Below, in pieces: positions 30,328-40,505 of a stretch of DNA of 64,000 bases. A program made the position numbers and the translations under genes. This stretch comes from Bryobacterales bacterium (GTDB taxonomy: Bacteria; Acidobacteriota; Terriglobia; Bryobacterales; UBA6623): contig JAPPMG010000100.1 in NCBI GenBank assembly GCA_028819215.1, positions 107,008 to 171,007 on the forward strand. Reading direction: 5' to 3'. Under the pieces are notes generated by a model that had not been told where the DNA came from, ran no database searches, and was given only the letters and a program-made list of their open reading frames with translations. Numbering within the stretch: the stretch's first letter is position 1; each line of letters starts with the position of its first letter.

Positions 30328-32274
30328 ATGAAACAGATCGGACGGTACAGGATTGTCTCCGAGCTGGGCCGCGGGGCGATGGGCGTCGTATATCGAGCGC
30401 ACGACCCCCAGATTGATCGCGAAGTCGCGCTGAAGACCATCCGGCTCGCCGCGCACGCAGACCCAAGCGAGATCGTGGGCATGCGCGACAGGCTGGTCCG
30501 CGAGGCCCGGTTGGCGGGTCGGCTTTCCCACCCCGGGATTGTCACGATCTTCGACGCCGGCGAAGAGGACGGTCTCGCCTATGTCGCGATGGAACTGGTG
30601 GAGGGGCGCAGTCTCGCCGACATACTGGCTGGGCCCGTCGTGCCGGATCGCAAGCTGGAATTCCTAGTAGCGTTGCTAGACAAGGCGGGCTCGGCTCTCG
30701 ACTACGCCAGCGCCAACGGGGTTGTGCATCGCGATGTCAAGCCGGCCAACATCATGGTGTCCGGGCGGAGTGTAAAGCTCCTTGACTTTGGCGTGGCGCG
30801 AGTCGCCTCCGGGCAAGCGACGCGGGCGGGCACGGTATTCGGCACGCCGAACTATATGTCTCCGGAACAAGTGCAAGGCGGGCAAGTCGACGGGCGTGCC
30901 GACCAGTTCTCGCTGGCCGTGATCGCCTACGAGGTGCTGTGCGGCGTCAAGCCGTTCGAGGCCTCCACCGTCCCGGCCACGCTGTTCAAGATCGTTCACG
31001 ACGATCCGGGGCTCTTGCGCACGTACGTGCCGGACATGCCGGCGCCTCTCGAGCGAGTCGTTCTTAGGGCGCTGCAGAAGTCCCCGCAAGACCGATTCAG
31101 CAGTTGCCAGGAGTTCGCCCGGGAGTTCGCCGACGCCGCGCAGGGGCTGCCGGGGCTGGCACCTCCGATCAGCTCGGACCGAGACCAAGGCCAGGCCGGC
31201 TTCGACTGGAGCTCGGACCGCAATGCAGATCCGGATGCCGAGCCAGCCGAGTCGACCGGAGGCGAAGTGGGCTTGCCGAGCCCTGTCGGTCGAGGGCTGC
31301 CGGTTCGCGAGGACGCAATGTCGCGGCAGCCGCCGGAGCTGCCCACGGAGGGGGGCTTGACGGGCCCGGGAACCGGTCCGAGCGAGCCGATTCTGCCCGT
31401 TGGGAAGCCTCCTGTCGAAGACGGCGATCTGGTTGCCGAGCCAAGGTCGCGTTGGCCGAACCTGATTTTCGCCCTGCTCGTGCTCGCTATCGGTGCATTG
31501 GCACTATTGCTGGTGCGCTACCCGGGCTTGCTCGAAGACCCGCGGTCGTTGTTGGACGCGATTCTCGGAAGGGCGCCCAGCGCGACCGCGATTGCTCCAG
31601 CCCTTCCAGAGACGCGGATGGCCGGAGAGGCTGAGAGTCAGCCAGAGGAGTTCTCGGGGCCGGCGAGCGGCTCGACCAGTGCATCGGCAGATGCGCCGGA
31701 AGCATTGAACGGTCAGGCCGAGCTAGGGTCTGCCGGACAGGGCGCGGCCGCCAGCAGCTCAGGCGGACTGCCGCGCCAAGACGGCCTCGTGTCGCCGTCC
31801 GCCGCCGTGCCGGCGGCTTCCCCGCGGGGCGCATCTCCGACATCCGGGCAGGGCGGGATCGTGTACTTCCGAAGCTCGGTGGATGGAGTCGTCGTGACGC
31901 TGGACGGGAATCAGGATTGGCAGTGCATGACCCCTTGTCAGCTCGCCGGTGTCCCGCTGGGAAAGCGCAGGCTGGTCGCCCGCAGAGACGGCTACAGCGA
32001 GTTGCATCGGACAGTCGATGTCTCGGAGGCTGCGCTGACCGTGAATCTGCCGATGGAGCGGACTGGCGCTGTTCTGCTCGTCAGCAGCGAGCCGCCAGAA
32101 GCCCGCATCATTCTCGATGGACGCGATACCGGACGCACGACCAACGCACGTTTGGCAGTCAGTCCGGGCAAACATGCAGTCCGCATAGTGTTAGGCCAGC
32201 TCTCGTCCGAACGTTCCATTGAAGTCGCCAAGAACGAGACCAGGTACCTGCAGTTTCGCCTGGGGACGCAGTAG
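30328..32274 (+). CDS. Transmembrane Ser/Thr protein kinase with extracytoplasmic PEGA domains
   Basis: Hanks-type kinase of 648 residues. The kinase domain spans about 5-270: Gly-rich loop GRGAMGV at 14-20, ATP lysine Lys36, catalytic HRDVKPAN from 134, DFG at 153-155 and activation segment ending GTPNYMSPE. A Pro/Glu-rich juxtamembrane linker leads to one membrane helix around 378-400. The outer part is low-complexity, then two PEGA-type beta domains (SSVDGVVVTLDGNQDW ... ; SSEPPEARIILDGRDTG). It would couple an extracytoplasmic cue to phosphorylation of cytoplasmic proteins. uvrA follows 14 bases later, so co-transcription is possible. Confidence 0.93.
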   Translation: MKQIGRYRIVSELGRGAMGVVYRAHDPQIDREVALKTIRLAAHADPSEIVGMRDRLVREARLAGRLSHPGIVTIFDAGEEDGLAYVAMELVEGRSLADILAGPVVPDRKLEFLVALLDKAGSALDYASANGVVHRDVKPANIMVSGRSVKLLDFGVARVASGQATRAGTVFGTPNYMSPEQVQGGQVDGRADQFSLAVIAYEVLCGVKPFEASTVPATLFKIVHDDPGLLRTYVPDMPAPLERVVLRALQKSPQDRFSSCQEFAREFADAAQGLPGLAPPISSDRDQGQAGFDWSSDRNADPDAEPAESTGGEVGLPSPVGRGLPVREDAMSRQPPELPTEGGLTGPGTGPSEPILPVGKPPVEDGDLVAEPRSRWPNLIFALLVLAIGALALLLVRYPGLLEDPRSLLDAILGRAPSATAIAPALPETRMAGEAESQPEEFSGPASGSTSASADAPEALNGQAELGSAGQGAAASSSGGLPRQDGLVSPSAAVPAASPRGASPTSGQGGIVYFRSSVDGVVVTLDGNQDWQCMTPCQLAGVPLGKRRLVARRDGYSELHRTVDVSEAALTVNLPMERTGAVLLVSSEPPEARIILDGRDTGRTTNARLAVSPGKHAVRIVLGQLSSERSIEVAKNETRYLQFRLGTQ

Positions 32275-32288
32275 GCGGGCTCGTTCGC

Positions 32289-35084
32289 ATGACGGATACG
32301 ATCGAAGTTCGCGGCGCTCGCCAGCACAACTTGCAGGACATCACGCTGAGCATCCCGCGCAACTCGCTCACCGTTGTCACGGGCCTCAGCGGCTCTGGCA
32401 AGTCTTCGCTGGCGTTCGACACCATCTACGCCGAGGGCCAGCGCCGCTATGTCGAGACCCTGTCGCCGTATGCCCGGCAGTTCTTGGAGCAGCTGGAGCG
32501 GCCAGACGTCGATGCGATTGACGGACTGAGCCCCGCGCTGTCCATCGAACAGAAGACCTCGAGCCGCAACCCGCGCTCGACCGTTGGAACGGTTACCGAG
32601 GTCTACGACTATCTGCGGCTGCTCTTCTCCTCCATCGGCACCCCGTACTGCGTGGACTGCAATCTGCCGATCGAGAGGCAGCCCTCGGAACAGGTTGCGG
32701 CTCGCATCCTCGAACGGAACAGAGGCGAGAACATCATGATCCTGGCCCCCTGCGTTCGCGGCCGCAAGGGGCACTACAGCAGGGAGTTGCAAAGCTATGC
32801 TCGCAAGGGCTTCGTCACCGCCCGCATCGACGGCCAGATGGAGCGGTTGGACGAATTTCCCCTCGCTGTCAAGCTCAGGCGCAACGTCGAGCACACCATC
32901 GAGGTCGTGGTGGACCGCGTCGAAGTCAAGCCCGAGAGCGAGAACCGCATCCGGGAATCGATCCGCACCGCTTCGGGCCTGGCGGGTGGCTTGGTCTTGA
33001 TCGTCGCCAACGATGGTGCCGAGACCCTGTTTTCCGAGAGCATGGTGTGCGTTCAGTGCGGTGCCAGCCGGCCCGACCTCGAGCCGCGCTCGTTCTCGTT
33101 CAACAGTCGCTTCGGGGCCTGCGAGGGCTGTCGCGGGGTTGGCCGGTCGTGGGAGCTCGATCCCAAGCGGCTCGTGCTGCATGGCGGCAAGCCTCTGTTT
33201 CGCGGAAACTGGCCGGAGACGGCTGACTGGCGGGAACCCGTTCCCTTGGCGAGGGGCGTTGCGCGGCGGGCGAAGATCAAGCTGAGCACGCCTTGGCAGG
33301 AACTCACTGCCGATCAGCGGGAATGGCTGCTTTACGGCCAAGACGGAAAGCTGAGCCCGCAGTGCAGCCTGCGCAAGATTCCCTTCGCGGGCCTGATTCC
33401 GTATATGACCAGGCGCCTCCGCATTGGCCCGGGCTACCAGCCGGCTCTTACGCTCCAGCAATACATGTCCAACATCCCTTGCCGCGACTGCTCGGGGCAC
33501 CGATTGCGCCCGGAATCCGTCGCCGTGCGGATCGCAGGTGATTCCATTGTCGATATGTCCGGCTGGCCACTGAGCCGCTTGTCCAGTCACATGTGCCGGC
33601 TGGAGCTGGACAGCCGCAAGCAGCTCGTGGCTGAACGCATCCTAGGAGAGATTCGCGAGCGGCTTGAGTTCCTCTGCAATGTCGGCCTGGGCTACCTGTC
33701 GCTGGACCGCTCCGCCGCGACGCTGTCGGGCGGCGAGGCCCAGCGAGTGCGTCTCGCGACCCAGATCGGAACGCGCCTGAAGGGTGTCCTTTACGTCTTG
33801 GACGAGCCTTCGATCGGGCTGCATTCACGCGATCACGGGCACCTCTTGGACACGCTGCTAGGCCTCCGTGACCTCGGCAACACGGTCGTCGTTGTCGAGC
33901 ACGACCAAGCCACCATCGAGCGCGCCGACCACGTTGTCGACCTCGGTCCCGGGGCGGGCCGGCTCGGTGGCAAGGTGACGGCCGTGGGCACGCCGGCGCA
34001 AATCCGCGGCAGTGCCGGGTCGCTGACCGGCGATTACTTGGCCGGACGAAAGATGGCGCACGTGCCGCACGCGGGACCGCCGCCGAACGGGCGTAGGGTG
34101 ATAGTCCGCGGCGCCCGCCAGCACAATCTCAAGAACATCGACGTGGAATTTCCGCTGGGCAACTTGTGCGTCGTAACGGGAGTTTCAGGCAGTGGCAAGT
34201 CCACCCTGATCAATTCGATCCTCTACCCGGCCTTGGCCAAGCAGGTTGACCTGAATGCGATTGAGGCAGGAGACCACGATCGTATTGACGGCATCGATCT
34301 GATCGACAAGGTCGTGCGCATCGACCAGACTCCTATCGGACGCACGCCCCGGTCCAATCCCGCCACCTACACGGGTGCTTTCACGCCGATCCGCGAGTTC
34401 TACTCGATGTTGCCGGAATCACGCGCACGCGGCTTCGCTCCCGGACGCTTCAGTTTCAACGTGGCAGGCGGTCGCTGCGACGACTGCTCCGGAGACGGGC
34501 TCAAGCGGATCGAGATGAATTTCTTGCCCGACGTGTTCGTGGAATGCGAGACCTGCCACGGGCTGCGCTACAACCACGAGACGCTGGAGGTTCGCTACAA
34601 GGGGTATTCGATCGCAGACCTGCTGGCGGCTACGGTCGATGAGGTTCTGAGCGTGATGGCCAACTTGACAGCGGTCCGCAGAAAGCTCGCCACGCTGGTC
34701 GATGTCGGGCTGGGGTACATCCAGCTCGGCCAGTCCTCGACCACGATCTCGGGAGGAGAGGCCCAGCGCATGAAGCTTGCGCGCGAACTCAGCAAGCGCA
34801 AGACCGGCCAGACTGTATACGTACTGGACGAACCCACGACTGGCCTGCATTTCGATGATGTGCGCAAACTCCTGCTGGTATTGCGGCGGCTGGTCGAGAA
34901 CGGCAACACGGTGATCGTGATCGAGCACCAGCTGGACGTGATCCGCTCCGCCGACTGGATCGTGGACCTCGGTCCGGAGGGCGGGCAGGAGGGTGGCAGG
35001 GTGGTTTGCTGCGGGCCGCCGTCCGACATCGCGGCGGTCGCGGGGAGTCACACGGGCGAAGCGTTGCGCGGAATCGGATTGTAG
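32289..35084 (+). CDS. uvrA: Excinuclease ABC subunit UvrA
   Basis: DNA-damage sensor of nucleotide excision repair, which loads UvrB. Two ABC ATPase modules: Walker A GLSGSGKSS at 33-41 and GVSGSGKST near 630, signature LSGGEAQRVRLATQIG and ISGGEAQRMKLARELS, Walker B ending DEPSIGLH and DEPTTGLH. Zinc-binding cysteine pairs occur in the first module (CVQCG ... CEGC) and the second (CDDC ... CETC). The 931 residues are near the usual length. It lies 14 bases after the kinase and its stop shares one base with the start of the CPBP protease. Confidence 0.98.
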   Translation: MTDTIEVRGARQHNLQDITLSIPRNSLTVVTGLSGSGKSSLAFDTIYAEGQRRYVETLSPYARQFLEQLERPDVDAIDGLSPALSIEQKTSSRNPRSTVGTVTEVYDYLRLLFSSIGTPYCVDCNLPIERQPSEQVAARILERNRGENIMILAPCVRGRKGHYSRELQSYARKGFVTARIDGQMERLDEFPLAVKLRRNVEHTIEVVVDRVEVKPESENRIRESIRTASGLAGGLVLIVANDGAETLFSESMVCVQCGASRPDLEPRSFSFNSRFGACEGCRGVGRSWELDPKRLVLHGGKPLFRGNWPETADWREPVPLARGVARRAKIKLSTPWQELTADQREWLLYGQDGKLSPQCSLRKIPFAGLIPYMTRRLRIGPGYQPALTLQQYMSNIPCRDCSGHRLRPESVAVRIAGDSIVDMSGWPLSRLSSHMCRLELDSRKQLVAERILGEIRERLEFLCNVGLGYLSLDRSAATLSGGEAQRVRLATQIGTRLKGVLYVLDEPSIGLHSRDHGHLLDTLLGLRDLGNTVVVVEHDQATIERADHVVDLGPGAGRLGGKVTAVGTPAQIRGSAGSLTGDYLAGRKMAHVPHAGPPPNGRRVIVRGARQHNLKNIDVEFPLGNLCVVTGVSGSGKSTLINSILYPALAKQVDLNAIEAGDHDRIDGIDLIDKVVRIDQTPIGRTPRSNPATYTGAFTPIREFYSMLPESRARGFAPGRFSFNVAGGRCDDCSGDGLKRIEMNFLPDVFVECETCHGLRYNHETLEVRYKGYSIADLLAATVDEVLSVMANLTAVRRKLATLVDVGLGYIQLGQSSTTISGGEAQRMKLARELSKRKTGQTVYVLDEPTTGLHFDDVRKLLLVLRRLVENGNTVIVIEHQLDVIRSADWIVDLGPEGGQEGGRVVCCGPPSDIAAVAGSHTGEALRGIGL

Positions 35085-35875
35085 TGGGCGACGAATTTCA
35101 GTTCCGCATTGAATCGGAGACGGGCCACGCGCCTGCGCAAGGTCCCCCGGTCCGTCCGGTTGCGCCCTGGGGCTATCGAGAGATCCTGTCGCTTGTCGCC
35201 GTGGCTCTGCTGGCGCAGCTGCTGGTCACGTTGGCGGCCGTTTCCGTATTGGGGCGAATCCGCGCCTTGGAACCCGACGCCGCGATGGAATTGCTGCGGG
35301 GGTCGCCGCACATAGTGGTGCCGCTCCAGATGTTGACTTGGCTGCCAGTGCTGGCCAGTGTCTGGTACACGGTTGCGGTGCGCCATGGCCTTCCGCTGCG
35401 CACGGGGCTGGCCTGGAAGCCGCTGCCGCGCTCGGCTACGAGCTATATCCGCACGGGTGCGCTGCTAGCGTTCGGTTCTGCACTGGTGAGCATTGCCATC
35501 GGAGACCGGACTGCGTCCAGCCCGATGACGGAGTTGCTGTCCCATCCGGACTCGTTGTGGCTGATCGGAATCTTCGGAGTCTTCGTGGCTCCGTGGTTTG
35601 AAGAGATCGTGTTTCGCGGGTTCCTGTTCGGAGCATTGGAACGCATGCACGGAACCGCGATTGCGCTGCTGGGCAGCAGTGCCATCTTCGCTGCTCTACA
35701 CGGGGCTCAATACAGCTGGCAGTGGCCGCAGCTCGTCGTGTTGGCCCTGGTCGGTTGCGCCTTTGGCGTCGTCCGCATCCGGAGCGGATCGACGATTGCC
35801 AGCACCACCGTGCACGCCGCCTACAATGGCATGCTCCTAGTGGCCCTGATCGCCGTGGGGCGGTGGCTTGGATAG
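35084..35875 (+). CDS. CPBP-family intramembrane glutamic protease
   Basis: A 263-residue membrane protein of the CAAX-protease/bacteriocin-processing (ABI) family. The GTG start at 35084 shares its first base with the uvrA stop codon; an upstream ATG in the same frame lies inside uvrA and is not favoured. Several membrane helices are visible. The catalytic motifs are FEEIVFRGFLFG (EExxxR) and FAALHGAQYSW (FxxxH). These enzymes cleave membrane-embedded peptides, but the substrate is unknown. The location right after uvrA is probably only operonic convenience. Confidence 0.85.
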   Translation: MGDEFQFRIESETGHAPAQGPPVRPVAPWGYREILSLVAVALLAQLLVTLAAVSVLGRIRALEPDAAMELLRGSPHIVVPLQMLTWLPVLASVWYTVAVRHGLPLRTGLAWKPLPRSATSYIRTGALLAFGSALVSIAIGDRTASSPMTELLSHPDSLWLIGIFGVFVAPWFEEIVFRGFLFGALERMHGTAIALLGSSAIFAALHGAQYSWQWPQLVVLALVGCAFGVVRIRSGSTIASTTVHAAYNGMLLVALIAVGRWLG

Positions 35876-35923
35876 ACTTGGATCTACGCGGGCAGATACG
35901 CGCTGCCCCAGCACTGGGTAGGT

Positions 35924-36979
<1,056 letters not shown>

Positions 36980-36989
36980 AGGTGTTGCG

Positions 36990-37235
36990 ATGAAGTTCTC
37001 CGACCTGCTCACCGACACCGTTCGCAACGCCGAGATTCCGTTGCGTTTCGAGCCCGGAGCGGAGGAGGCCGTCGTCGAGCCAGTCACCGACCTGCTCAAG
37101 CGTTGGGTGGCGATTCACGATCCAAACAGCCCCAAGGATGACTTCGAGTACGGCCAGCGGGCCCTGGTGCTGCGTCTGTTGGAAGAGCTGGACGACCAGC
37201 ACGAGCTCCCGGTGTCAGACGAGCGGGGCGGCTGA
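36990..37235 (+). CDS. Small protein of unknown function
   Basis: An 81-residue ORF that begins 10 bases after mtnA. It is acidic, probably all-helical and cytoplasmic (MKFSDLLTDTVRN ... RALVLRLLEELDDQHEL). No motif is recognised. The close spacing after mtnA and a reasonable ATG make it likely to be real; its role is unknown. Confidence 0.55.
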   Translation: MKFSDLLTDTVRNAEIPLRFEPGAEEAVVEPVTDLLKRWVAIHDPNSPKDDFEYGQRALVLRLLEELDDQHELPVSDERGG

Positions 37236-37342
37236 GCGCGACTGCTCGGGTGCAGGCGCCAACGGTGCGAAGATAGTGAGAACCGGGTATGGCGAGGACG
37301 CCGGGCTTCGCCCGTGCTTCGGCGATACCGCAAGGAAACCTC

Positions 37343-38644
37343 ATGGAACGCAGAACTTTCGTCGCGGCCTCGGCCGCGCTCGCCGCCAGCGGCGTCGCTC
37401 GCGGCGCCAACGACGGTGACAAGATCCGGCTGGGAGTGATCGGCTGCGGCCGCCGCGGGCGCAGCAACTTGCGCAGCGTGCTCAGGCTGGCGGACGACAT
37501 CCAAGTTGTCGCCCTTAGCGAGGTGTTCAAGCCGAACCTCGAAGAGACCCTGAAGATGGTGCCGGACGCCAAGATCTACCCGGACTTCCGGGATCTGATC
37601 GCGGACAAGGACATCGATGCGGTCCTGATCGCTACGCCCGACCACTGGCACGCTTACATGTGCGTGGAGGCGTGCAAGGCTGGCAAGGACGTCTATGTCG
37701 AAAAGCCGATCTCGGTGACGGTCCACGAGGGCCAGATGATGGTCAAGGCAGCCCGCAAGTACGACCGGATCGTGCAGGTGGGCACGCAGCAGCGCTCGGG
37801 CAAGCACTTCGCGGAAGCCAAGGACATCGTGCAGAGCGGGCGCCTGGGCACGATCAGCTTCGTGCGCACATGGAACTACTCCAATCTCTTCCCGGAGGGG
37901 ATCGGCGTGCCGCCTGACACGGATCCGCCGGCGGACTTGGATTGGGACATGTGGCTGGGGCCCGCCTCGGAACGCGCGTTCAACAAGAACCGGTTCGGCG
38001 TCAACCCCTACCAGTTCGCTCACTTCCGCTGGTTCTGGGACTACGCCGGCGGCATGATGACGGACTGGGGCATCCACCTACTCGACATCGTGCTGTGGGC
38101 CATGGCCGAGCCCGGCCCGCGCTCGATTTGTACGTATGGTGGCAAGTATGCGTTGACCGACAACCGCGAAACGCCCGACACGATTCAGGCCACCTACGAG
38201 TTCCCGACCTTCGTGTGCACCTACGAGAACCGCGTCGCGAACGCCTTCAGCGGCGGGCAGCCTGGGTACGGCATACTGTTCCACGGCACTGAGGGCACGC
38301 TGTACGTGAATCGCGGGTTCTGGGAGATCACTCCCGAAGCGCGCCGCTACCGCGAGCCCGAGCCGCGCGTGGAGCGGCGCATGGAAGCGGCGCGCGGCGA
38401 GTCGGCCAACAACAGCACGGACGACCACTGGCGCGACTTCATCGCCGCCGTTCGCAACCGAAATCGGCCCATCTGCGATATCGAAATTGGGCATAAGTCG
38501 ACCGCGATGGCGCTGCTCGGCAACGTTTCATTGCGCAGTCGAGAGCGGGTCGACTGGGATCCGGTCAACGAGACGACCGAAAACAAGGAGGCCCAGACCT
38601 ACCTCAGAAACGACTATCGCGAGCCCTGGAAGCTGGAACTCTAG
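37343..38644 (+). CDS. Gfo/Idh/MocA-family oxidoreductase with Tat-like signal
   Basis: NAD(P)-dependent sugar dehydrogenase/oxidoreductase fold, 433 residues. The start is the ATG at 37343, preceded by AAGGAAA. The N-terminus MERRTFVAASAALAASG looks like a twin-arginine signal, which many Acidobacterial and Planctomycete members carry. The Rossmann motif is GVIGCGRRGRSN, and the catalytic-region EKPISVTVHEG with the conserved Lys is present. The C-terminal domain has WDYAGGMMTDWGIHLLD. It would act on a carbohydrate or cyclitol, possibly in the periplasm with a tightly bound cofactor. It converges on the symporter gene. Confidence 0.9.
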   Translation: MERRTFVAASAALAASGVARGANDGDKIRLGVIGCGRRGRSNLRSVLRLADDIQVVALSEVFKPNLEETLKMVPDAKIYPDFRDLIADKDIDAVLIATPDHWHAYMCVEACKAGKDVYVEKPISVTVHEGQMMVKAARKYDRIVQVGTQQRSGKHFAEAKDIVQSGRLGTISFVRTWNYSNLFPEGIGVPPDTDPPADLDWDMWLGPASERAFNKNRFGVNPYQFAHFRWFWDYAGGMMTDWGIHLLDIVLWAMAEPGPRSICTYGGKYALTDNRETPDTIQATYEFPTFVCTYENRVANAFSGGQPGYGILFHGTEGTLYVNRGFWEITPEARRYREPEPRVERRMEAARGESANNSTDDHWRDFIAAVRNRNRPICDIEIGHKSTAMALLGNVSLRSRERVDWDPVNETTENKEAQTYLRNDYREPWKLEL

Positions 38645-38728
38645 CAGCACCCGGCGTCGGTTCGCAGGCGGCCCGAGAGCACGTCCGATACTTGCGCCCT
38701 GCTTGCTTCAGTCCGGAAGCCGCTTCTC

Positions 38729-40219
38729 TTACGTCTGCAAGCCCTTGATTTCTTCGTCGGAGAAGTACTTCGACAAGAGCGCGACTGGCTCCGGCTGACC
38801 GGTTCTCGACGCCAGTACGCACGCCGCCGCGCTAGCGGCCAGTGACCATACGAACGGATCCAGTCCAAGAAAGCTCCGTGTGCCGAACAGCGCGTACTGG
38901 AGTAGGAATGAGAGGAAGCCCGCCAAGATTCCGGCGATACAGCCGGTGCGGTTCATGCGCGTCCAGTACACCGCCAGCAGAGTTGGGAAGAGGAACGTTG
39001 CCGCCAGCCCCGTCCCTGAGAAGACCACGATGTACTGCAGATAGTCGGGCGGGCGAAGCGCGAACAGCCCTGCGACGATGCCGGTGAGCGCGATGGAGAG
39101 ATGCGTCACACCCTTGGCCCGTCCTTCGCTGACTTGGCTACGCGCGTTGCGCTGGTACAGGTCGCGTGCCACGGCGCCTGCCGCTACGAGCAGGAACGAA
39201 CTGATGGTGGACATGATCGCTGCCATCGGAGCGGCCAGCACCAGGCCAGCAAGCGCCGATGGCACTGCGGCGACGATCGTCGCCGGCATGGCATGATCGC
39301 TCGCGGAGAGCTCCGGCACAAGGACGCGGCCCAGGATGCCAACGAAGATCACTGCCGGATACAGGAGCAGGATGTAGCAGCCAATCAAGAGCGAAGCCCG
39401 GCGCAGCGAGGCAGCGTTCTTACACGCTAGGAATCGCGTGATCAGCGATGGCTGGCCGGCAACTGCCAGCGGCCACACGAAGAAGAACGAGATAGCGGCT
39501 GACAAAGGCAGGAATCCTTCGGGACCGGTCGGCGTGAGCAAGTCCGGCGACTGCGCCGCCAAGCCATCGTGAACGGCTTGCATGCCGCCGACCTTGTAAA
39601 GCCCGAACCCGGCCGTGAGCAGGACTCCGACAAGCATGACGATGGCCTGAAAGCTGTCGGTCCAGGCTACTGCCCGGAAGCCGCCGTATGCCGTGTATAG
39701 CCCGACGATCACCGCGAAGCCGGCCACGCCCCAGACGTAAGGCAGGCCTAGGGCCGCTTCCAGAACGCGCGCGCCAGCGATGTACTGAGCGACGATGAAG
39801 CTCGTGTGCAGGATCAGCATGGCGACGCCGGAAATCACCCCGATCGACTTGCTCTGGAAACGGTCGCGCAGCAGGTCCGGGAAGGTCAGCGCTCCCGTTC
39901 TCTCGCCCAGTTCGGCAATGCGCCTGCCGAGCAATCCGAACCCGGCCGTGGCGACCACGATGTAGCCGGAGATCCACAGCATCACCGACCAGCCGTAGGA
40001 GTGGCCCAGAGAAGGGGTGCCGATGAACGTCCCGCCGCTGGCCGAAGTAGCGATCCAAGTCAGGCCCAGCACCCAAGGCCCGATCGTCCGGCCCCCAACA
40101 AAGAACTCGCGCAGGAAACCGCTCCCGCTGGACTGGCGGCGGGCAAGATAGGCCAGCAGGAAGGTCAGCGCAATGTAGACCGCGAAGGCGACCCGTGCCG
40201 ATGGCGCTGCCTCGTACAT
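38729..40219 (-). CDS. Sodium:solute symporter (SSS family)
   Basis: A 496-residue integral membrane protein with about 13 hydrophobic helices. It has the SSS-type motifs GLTWIATSASGGTFIG (sodium site region, residues about 53-68) and VGLYTAYGGFRAVAWTDSFQAIVMLVG. Family members import sugars, amino acids, pantothenate or acetate with sodium. A two-helix DUF997/YhdT-like gene lies just upstream and a sugar isomerase upstream of that, so a carbohydrate or related carbon source is the likely substrate. The exact substrate cannot be told from the sequence. Confidence 0.9.
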   Translation of the reverse strand: MYEAAPSARVAFAVYIALTFLLAYLARRQSSGSGFLREFFVGGRTIGPWVLGLTWIATSASGGTFIGTPSLGHSYGWSVMLWISGYIVVATAGFGLLGRRIAELGERTGALTFPDLLRDRFQSKSIGVISGVAMLILHTSFIVAQYIAGARVLEAALGLPYVWGVAGFAVIVGLYTAYGGFRAVAWTDSFQAIVMLVGVLLTAGFGLYKVGGMQAVHDGLAAQSPDLLTPTGPEGFLPLSAAISFFFVWPLAVAGQPSLITRFLACKNAASLRRASLLIGCYILLLYPAVIFVGILGRVLVPELSASDHAMPATIVAAVPSALAGLVLAAPMAAIMSTISSFLLVAAGAVARDLYQRNARSQVSEGRAKGVTHLSIALTGIVAGLFALRPPDYLQYIVVFSGTGLAATFLFPTLLAVYWTRMNRTGCIAGILAGFLSFLLQYALFGTRSFLGLDPFVWSLAASAAACVLASRTGQPEPVALLSKYFSDEEIKGLQT

Positions 40220-40241
40220 CGGTTGTCCGCCCGTTTCCGTT

Positions 40242-40475
40242 TCAGCTGCGCCTGCGGCAGAAGCGGAGGTGCAGCAAGAAGAACAGCAGCCAAGGGCCGA
40301 ACACGCCGTAGGCCGCCCAGCGCGGCACGCCCCCGACCGGGTCAGCGTCCGCTGATCCTAGCCACGAAGACAGGCCCACCGTCGTGACAAGGGCCAACGC
40401 CCAAAGCAGGCCGGCTTCGAGGGCTTCTCGGCGAGCGGGCCTCGAGTCTGGACCGCCCGTCTCGCTGTTAGGCAT
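40242..40475 (-). CDS. Small membrane protein (DUF997/YhdT-like)
   Basis: 77 residues with two hydrophobic segments (ALLWALALVTTVGLSSWLG-like and YGVFGPWLLFFLLHL) and a basic C-terminus CRRRS. Small two-helix proteins like this commonly precede SSS transporters, as YhdT precedes the pantothenate symporter in enterobacteria, and may be an accessory subunit. It ends 22 bases before the symporter start. Confidence 0.65.
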   Translation of the reverse strand: MPNSETGGPDSRPARREALEAGLLWALALVTTVGLSSWLGSADADPVGGVPRWAAYGVFGPWLLFFLLHLRFCRRRS

Positions 40476-40505
40476 CGGCGCTGTCGGTTCAGCCTGCGGC
40501 GCTGC

